Source: Solirubrobacterales bacterium (GTDB lineage Bacteria > Actinomycetota > Thermoleophilia > Solirubrobacterales > Solirubrobacteraceae). From it: a stretch of 7,268 nt of DNA. A program made the position numbers and the translations under genes. The notes beneath the pieces are model-generated. The model had not been told where the DNA came from. It saw nothing but the letters and a program-made list of their open reading frames with translations, and ran no database searches. The first letter of the stretch is position 1. The number at the start of each line of letters is the position of its first letter. Where the stretch lies: the NCBI GenBank assembly GCA_026392325.1, contig JAPLCH010000034.1:1-7268 (forward strand). The letters run 5' to 3'. This document shows positions 6,443 through 7,268 of this stretch, piece after piece.

Positions 6443-7268
6443 ATTCAGACCGCATTGAGAACGTTGTAATCATCGGAAGTGGGCCATCCGGGTACACGGC
6501 AGCCCTCTACACAGCCCGAGCAGACCTTGAACCACTCGTAATTGAGGGCTTCGCCTGGGGCGGGCTGCTCCAGGAGACCACATCCCCAAGGGATCATGGG
6601 TCCGGAGATGATGCAGCAGCTTCGCGACCAATGCGAACGCTTCGGAGCGCGCCTTCGGACGGAAGAGGCCACAGCGGTCAGGCTGTCTGACCAGCCAGGT
6701 GGAATTCATGAGGTCGAAATCGGCGACGAAGTTATCCGCGCTCGCACCGTCATCCTCGCCATGGGGGCCCAACACCGCAAGCTTGGTGTGCCTGGGGAAG
6801 AAGAGCTCAGTGGACGCGGAGTGTCCTACTGCGCCACATGCGACGCCGCGTTCTTCAGGGATGTTCCCACCGTTGTCGTCGGCGGCGGAGACTCGGCAAT
6901 GGAAGAGGCGATGTTCCTCTCCAAGTTTGCCGCCGAGTTCCGCGCATCGAAGATCATGGTTGACCGCGCCAGAGAGACCGAGAACCTTGAACTCCTCACC
7001 CCATTTGGAGTGGAAGAGTTCACCCCCGGTGAGAACGGGGCATTGACGAAGCTGAAGCTTGCCAACACCGAGACAGGTGAGAAACAGGAGTTGGATGCAG
7101 TCGGAGCGTTCATCGCCGTTGGTCACGTGCCGACCAGCGGACTGGTCAAGGGGCAGATAGACCTTGATGATGAGGGTTATGTCTCAGTCGACGGTCGCTC
7201 AACGAGGACGAATTTGCCGGGTGTATTCGGCGCAGGGGACTTGGTTGACAGCACCTACAGGCAGGCAG
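6439..7268 (+). pseudogene. trxB: Thioredoxin reductase, frameshifted and internally deleted as sequenced; runs off the right edge
   Basis: An intact TrxB is an FAD flavoprotein that reduces thioredoxin with NADPH. From ATG 6439 the first frame gives ENVVIIGSGPSGYTAALY (FAD motif GSGPSG at 13-18) up to GGLLQETT (48), then becomes nonsense and stops at TGA 6688-6690. The family continues in the next forward frame from about 6584 (PQGIMGPEMM) to the window end, with the redox pair CATC (6830-6841) and the NADPH-fold motif GGGDSA (6881-6898). Between the two parts about eight residues of the usual DVENFPGF type are absent, a net loss near 23 nt at 6583. A second gap near 6935-6940 joins KFAAE to FRASKIM, removing about nine residues that normally hold the HRRxxxR NADPH 2'-phosphate site. 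The encoded protein could not work as a normal TrxB. Sequence or assembly error is an alternative explanation. It is coupled to the upstream gene by an ATGA overlap. Confidence 0.85.
6596..7268 (+). CDS. Open 3' part of broken trxB (redox CATC and NADPH regions), partial
   Basis: This frame is open from after a TAA at 6539-6541 to the window end and carries most of the thioredoxin reductase body: CATC at 6830-6841, GGGDSA at 6881-6898 and the second FAD segment LPGVFGAGD near 7216-7242. Possible restarts are ATG 6596 (AAGGG 4 nt upstream) or the ATG pair at 6608/6611. A product from any of these would lack the N-terminal FAD-binding GxGxxG and so should not bind FAD properly. It is listed separately because automatic gene calling may show it as a gene of its own; I regard it as the remnant of the same trxB rather than an independent gene. 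Confidence 0.45.
   Translation, partial: MGPEMMQQLRDQCERFGARLRTEEATAVRLSDQPGGIHEVEIGDEVIRARTVILAMGAQHRKLGVPGEEELSGRGVSYCATCDAAFFRDVPTVVVGGGDSAMEEAMFLSKFAAEFRASKIMVDRARETENLELLTPFGVEEFTPGENGALTKLKLANTETGEKQELDAVGAFIAVGHVPTSGLVKGQIDLDDEGYVSVDGRSTRTNLPGVFGAGDLVDSTYRQA

Noticed and set aside
6583..6593. Programmed ribosomal frameshift in trxB at the CCCC run
   Set aside because: Conserved residues are missing at the junction, so a shift alone would not restore the protein; the family is not known for frameshifting.
6470..7126. Minus-strand open frame of 218 codons opposite trxB
   Set aside because: The plus strand has clear thioredoxin reductase motifs in this stretch, while the minus frame has none. 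It is open only because of codon composition.
1..7268. Novel defence system, CRISPR, mobile element or RNA gene
   Set aside because: No arrays, direct or inverted repeats, transposase, integrase, nuclease or structured RNA gene was seen. All space is filled by known metabolic and membrane families in tight operons.

Overview
The window looks like ordinary bacterial chromosome, densely packed with genes. It is probably from an actinobacterium: the A-type cytochrome oxidase pair, the PAP2 protein with a MPSLHF motif, the UPF0104 flippase-like protein and the frequent GTG/TTG starts fit that phylum. Resemblance of the PAP2 protein to remembered Thermoleophilia/Solirubrobacterales sequences is a guess from memory. 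No rRNA, tRNA, CRISPR array, insertion sequence, integrase or other mobile-element sign is visible, and no gap between genes exceeds about 50 bp.

Layout. Two gene strings diverge from a 50-bp gap at 4324-4373. To the left, on the minus strand, the order of transcription is: an extended SDR (NAD-dependent epimerase/dehydratase, 4323-3331), a crotonase-family enoyl-CoA hydratase/isomerase (3320-2505), cytochrome c oxidase subunit II ctaC (2503-1550) and subunit I ctaD (1535 to beyond the left edge). Gaps are 10, 1 and 14 nt, and in each case the end of one gene supplies part or all of the next Shine-Dalgarno, so this is very likely one transcript. To the right, on the plus strand, are a PAP2-family membrane protein (4374-5294), a UPF0104/LPG-synthase-TM membrane protein (5291-6442) and a thioredoxin reductase gene, trxB (6439 to beyond the right edge), joined by 4-nt start/stop overlaps (TTGA and ATGA).

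How they work together. CtaC and CtaD form the CuA, heme a and heme a3-CuB core of an aa3-type terminal oxidase; all metal ligands and both proton-channel markers are present. The SDR and the crotonase ahead of them have no obvious respiratory role. The PAP2 and UPF0104 proteins suggest membrane or isoprenoid lipid head-group handling.

The most notable observation is that trxB as sequenced is broken. About 23 nt are missing near 6583, which shifts the frame and removes the conserved segment after the first TT. A further 27 nt or so are missing in frame near 6936, which removes the HRRxxxR NADPH-phosphate site. These are either real decay or local assembly/sequence errors. I do not see a convincing novel system here.
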